In this document: positions 5,445 to 7,018 of the stretch, in pieces
How the letters are laid out: each line of letters starts with the position of its first letter
Position numbering within the stretch: the stretch's first letter is position 1
Assembly: GCA_031278315.1 (NCBI GenBank)
Contig: JAITKS010000318.1
Coordinates: 1 to 7,018, forward strand
Length of the DNA: 7,018 nucleotides
Source: Planctomycetaceae bacterium
Lineage (GTDB): Bacteria; Planctomycetota; Planctomycetia; Pirellulales; Thermoguttaceae
Direction of reading: 5' to 3'
Translations under genes and position numbers: made by a program
Notes under the pieces: generated by a model
The model's input: the letters and a program-made list of their open reading frames with translations, nothing else
Databases searched by the model: none
What the model was told of the DNA's origin: nothing

Positions 5445-6641
5445 ATGAAACATTTGCGCGGAATACTTGCGTTAGAAGACGGCCGTTGTTTTATCGGAGT
5501 ATCGTTTGGATATGAAGGCGATTCTACAGGTGAGGTAGTTTTTAATACATCAATGACCGGTTATCAAGAAGTGATAACAGATATGTCTTATGCCGGTCAG
5601 ATAGTTGCGATGACCGCACCATTGATAGGTAATACCGGTTTCAATGATGACGATTACGAATCTCAATCACCTCGTATTTGCGGATTCTTGGTTCGTGAAT
5701 TTTCGGAGCAATATTCTAATTGGCGAGCTAAAGAAGGTCTTGGTGAATTCTTTAATCGACACAAAATAGCCGCACTTTCCGAAATCGATACTCGAACATT
5801 GACAATGCACTTACGCTCACACGGTTTATTGCGTGCGGTAATTGCAGCAGGCGATTGGGATTCCGCAGAATTAGTACGGAAAGCAAAAAATTCACCCCGT
5901 CTTGAAGAACTTGATCTTGTTGGTCAGCTTACAACACAAAAACCTTTTGAATGGACAGAATCATGTAACTGGATTTCTGAATTATATAGTCAAACTAAAA
6001 ATTCGTTTACAAATAAAAACAGATTGAACCGCATTTTAGTTTATGATTTCGGCGTGAAACAGAATATTATGAGATCACTTTTATCGGTGATGAGATTAGG
6101 CAACAATAATTGTAACGATAATACTGTCACCGCTAACAATGAAAATTACAGCAGCAAAGTAATTGTAGTTCCAGCATCAATGTCAGCAGAAGAAGCATTA
6201 GAATTAAAACCCGACGGAATCGTGTTATCAAATGGACCAGGCGATCCGGCAAGACTTAATTCAATAGTAAATGAAATAAAGAAATTAATAGGCAAAGTTC
6301 CGATATTTGGAATTTGTCTCGGTCAACAACTTCTTGCTAGAGCTTTTGGTGCAACAACATTCAAAATGAAATTCGGACATCGCGGAGCTAATCAACCTGT
6401 ATTAAACAAGCAAACAGGCAAGGTTGAAATTACGTCACAAAATCACAGCTTTTGTGTCGATCCGGATAGCTTGCCGAAATGTGTAGAAGTATCGCATGTC
6501 AATTTGAATGACGGAACAGTAGAGGGATTACGTCATTTAGAATATCCAATATTTTCAGTACAATATCATCCTGAAGCCGCTGCGGGTCCGCACGATGCAA
6601 CATACCTATTTGAACAATTTATTTTCGGAAGTTGCCGATAA
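5445..6641 (+). CDS. carA: Carbamoyl-phosphate synthase, small (glutamine amidotransferase) subunit
   Basis: 398 residues. It hydrolyses glutamine and passes ammonia to CarB for carbamoyl-phosphate synthesis, feeding arginine and pyrimidine pathways in the cytoplasm. The N-terminal CarA-specific domain covers about 1-185 (GEVVFNTSMTGYQEVITDMSYAG at 29-51, SEIDTRTLT at 112-120). The class I amidotransferase domain follows (VYDFGVKQNI at 199-208, LSNGPGDP at 261-268). The nucleophile is Cys291 in GICLGQQ; His375 and Glu377 in QYHPEA complete the triad; MKFGHRGANQP and SQNHSFCVD are typical CarA blocks. It is slightly longer than E. coli CarA (382), mainly through an Asn-rich insertion at about 219-237 between core elements. 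The ATG at 5445 begins the conserved N-terminus, with a weak GGAAAG about ten bases upstream. No carB follows within the window. Confidence 0.97.
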   Translation: MKHLRGILALEDGRCFIGVSFGYEGDSTGEVVFNTSMTGYQEVITDMSYAGQIVAMTAPLIGNTGFNDDDYESQSPRICGFLVREFSEQYSNWRAKEGLGEFFNRHKIAALSEIDTRTLTMHLRSHGLLRAVIAAGDWDSAELVRKAKNSPRLEELDLVGQLTTQKPFEWTESCNWISELYSQTKNSFTNKNRLNRILVYDFGVKQNIMRSLLSVMRLGNNNCNDNTVTANNENYSSKVIVVPASMSAEEALELKPDGIVLSNGPGDPARLNSIVNEIKKLIGKVPIFGICLGQQLLARAFGATTFKMKFGHRGANQPVLNKQTGKVEITSQNHSFCVDPDSLPKCVEVSHVNLNDGTVEGLRHLEYPIFSVQYHPEAAAGPHDATYLFEQFIFGSCR

Positions 6642-6686
6642 CAGCACTTTCCAAAAAAAATATATTGAAAAATAATAAAAATAATA

Positions 6687-6743
6687 ATTATATATCAGTA
6701 GAATTTTTCAAAGATTTCAAATTTGTTTTTCGATCACCTTATT
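6687..6743 (+). repeat. Dispersed intergenic repeat, copy after carA
   Basis: Its first 22 bases match 18 of 22 of the copy starting at 1119 (shared TATATCAGT and AATTTTT). The whole 57 bp aligns gaplessly with 5026-5082. It begins 45 bases after the carA stop codon and runs into the hairpin annotated next. Confidence 0.6.
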
Positions 6744-6785
6744 AATTTATTAACAAATCATATTTCAATAATAAGGTTTTGTTTT
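6736..6785 (+). terminator. Candidate terminator downstream of carA
   Basis: ACCTTATTA (6736-6744) and TAATAAGGT (6769-6777) form a perfect 9-bp stem around a 24-base loop, followed directly by a T-rich tail (TTTGTTTTT). The AT-rich stem and long loop make it weaker than a textbook intrinsic terminator. Confidence 0.4.
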
Positions 6786-6837
6786 TAATTTATACTTTTC
6801 ACACTTTAAATTTCGGTATTCGTTTTAAACTAGAATC

Positions 6838-6921
6838 GCCCTGAAAGGGCAACAGGATTATAACCCGCCCCACTCGGGGCGGGTAAAAGCCCTTCTCCAA
6901 ATCGGGCAGCCCTGAAAGGGC
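6838..6921. repeat. GC-rich cluster of hairpins (REP/BIME-like)
   Basis: Two identical 13-mers GCCCTGAAAGGGC (6838-6850 and 6909-6921), each a 5-bp stem with a GAA loop, flank a stronger hairpin, ACCCGCCCC-ACTC-GGGGCGGGT (6863-6884). A GCCC/GGGC pair (6889-6892 with 6904-6907) lies between. The GC content contrasts sharply with the surroundings. CCCTGAAAGGG-type palindromes recur as dispersed repeats in several phyla and often give spurious predicted proteins. After it, 6922-7018 shows nothing recognisable. Confidence 0.8.
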
Positions 6922-7018
6922 GGTAAGAAATAAATCCGCAATTAACAGATATTGTGAAGAATCCGACAAAAAACGACAAATAGCAATTCATTAACGCATA
7001 AAATAAAATCACCCAGAA

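Noticed and set aside
6830..7012. 60-residue minus-strand frame containing RPFRAARFG and ALSGRF
   Set aside because: This is translation of the GC-rich hairpin cluster, a common source of false small proteins.

Overview
The window is AT-rich bacterial DNA (roughly one third G+C by eye). It holds five protein genes separated by unusually long, repeat-laden intergenic stretches. The best lineage clue is the helix-turn-helix protein at 2356-3321. Its core resembles, from memory, a family of putative regulators I know from Planctomycetota (Pirellula/Rhodopirellula relatives). A low-G+C planctomycete, perhaps host- or gut-associated, is therefore my leading guess, but it is inference; no rRNA or tRNA gene is present to test it.

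Layout. (1) 1-1044, plus strand: the 3' part of a PD-(D/E)XK nuclease gene of the Rpn/'putative transposase' type, open at the left window edge. It contains a well-formed internal ribosome binding site and in-frame ATG that could produce a separate 96-residue C-terminal protein. (2) 1045-1377: a degraded in-frame duplicate of part of that gene, a 67-bp nested palindrome and short tandem repeats, lying between convergent genes. (3) 1378-2100, minus strand: an OmpR/PhoB-type response regulator with no kinase partner in view. (4) 2356-3321, minus strand: an XRE-like DNA-binding protein with a long Asn/Ser-rich N-terminal region, a strong Shine-Dalgarno and a promoter candidate whose spacer is a perfect dyad. 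(5) 3322-3926: a divergent intergenic region holding a 22-unit pentanucleotide array. (6) 3927-5018, plus strand: a CbrA/geranylgeranyl-reductase-like FAD oxidoreductase. (7) 5445-6641, plus strand: carA, the glutaminase subunit of carbamoyl-phosphate synthetase, with an Asn-rich insertion. (8) 6642-7018: no gene; a candidate terminator and a GC-rich cluster of hairpins.

The five genes do not form an obvious pathway or operon. carA is housekeeping, the two minus-strand genes are regulators, the flavoprotein may act on isoprenoid-type lipids, and the nuclease is a mobile or defence-type gene. What links the region is its non-coding structure. A short AT-rich element with head GTAATATATCAGTGAAA recurs in the intergenic gaps, in both orientations and often just after a stop codon. 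Several kinds of short tandem repeat also occur, and three of the five proteins carry Asn-rich low-complexity segments.

The most interesting candidate is the gene-within-gene architecture of the Rpn-like nuclease. It matches what is known for E. coli rpn loci, where an internally initiated C-terminal product acts as antitoxin to the full-length nuclease. A decayed copy of the segment leading up to the internal start lies right behind the gene.
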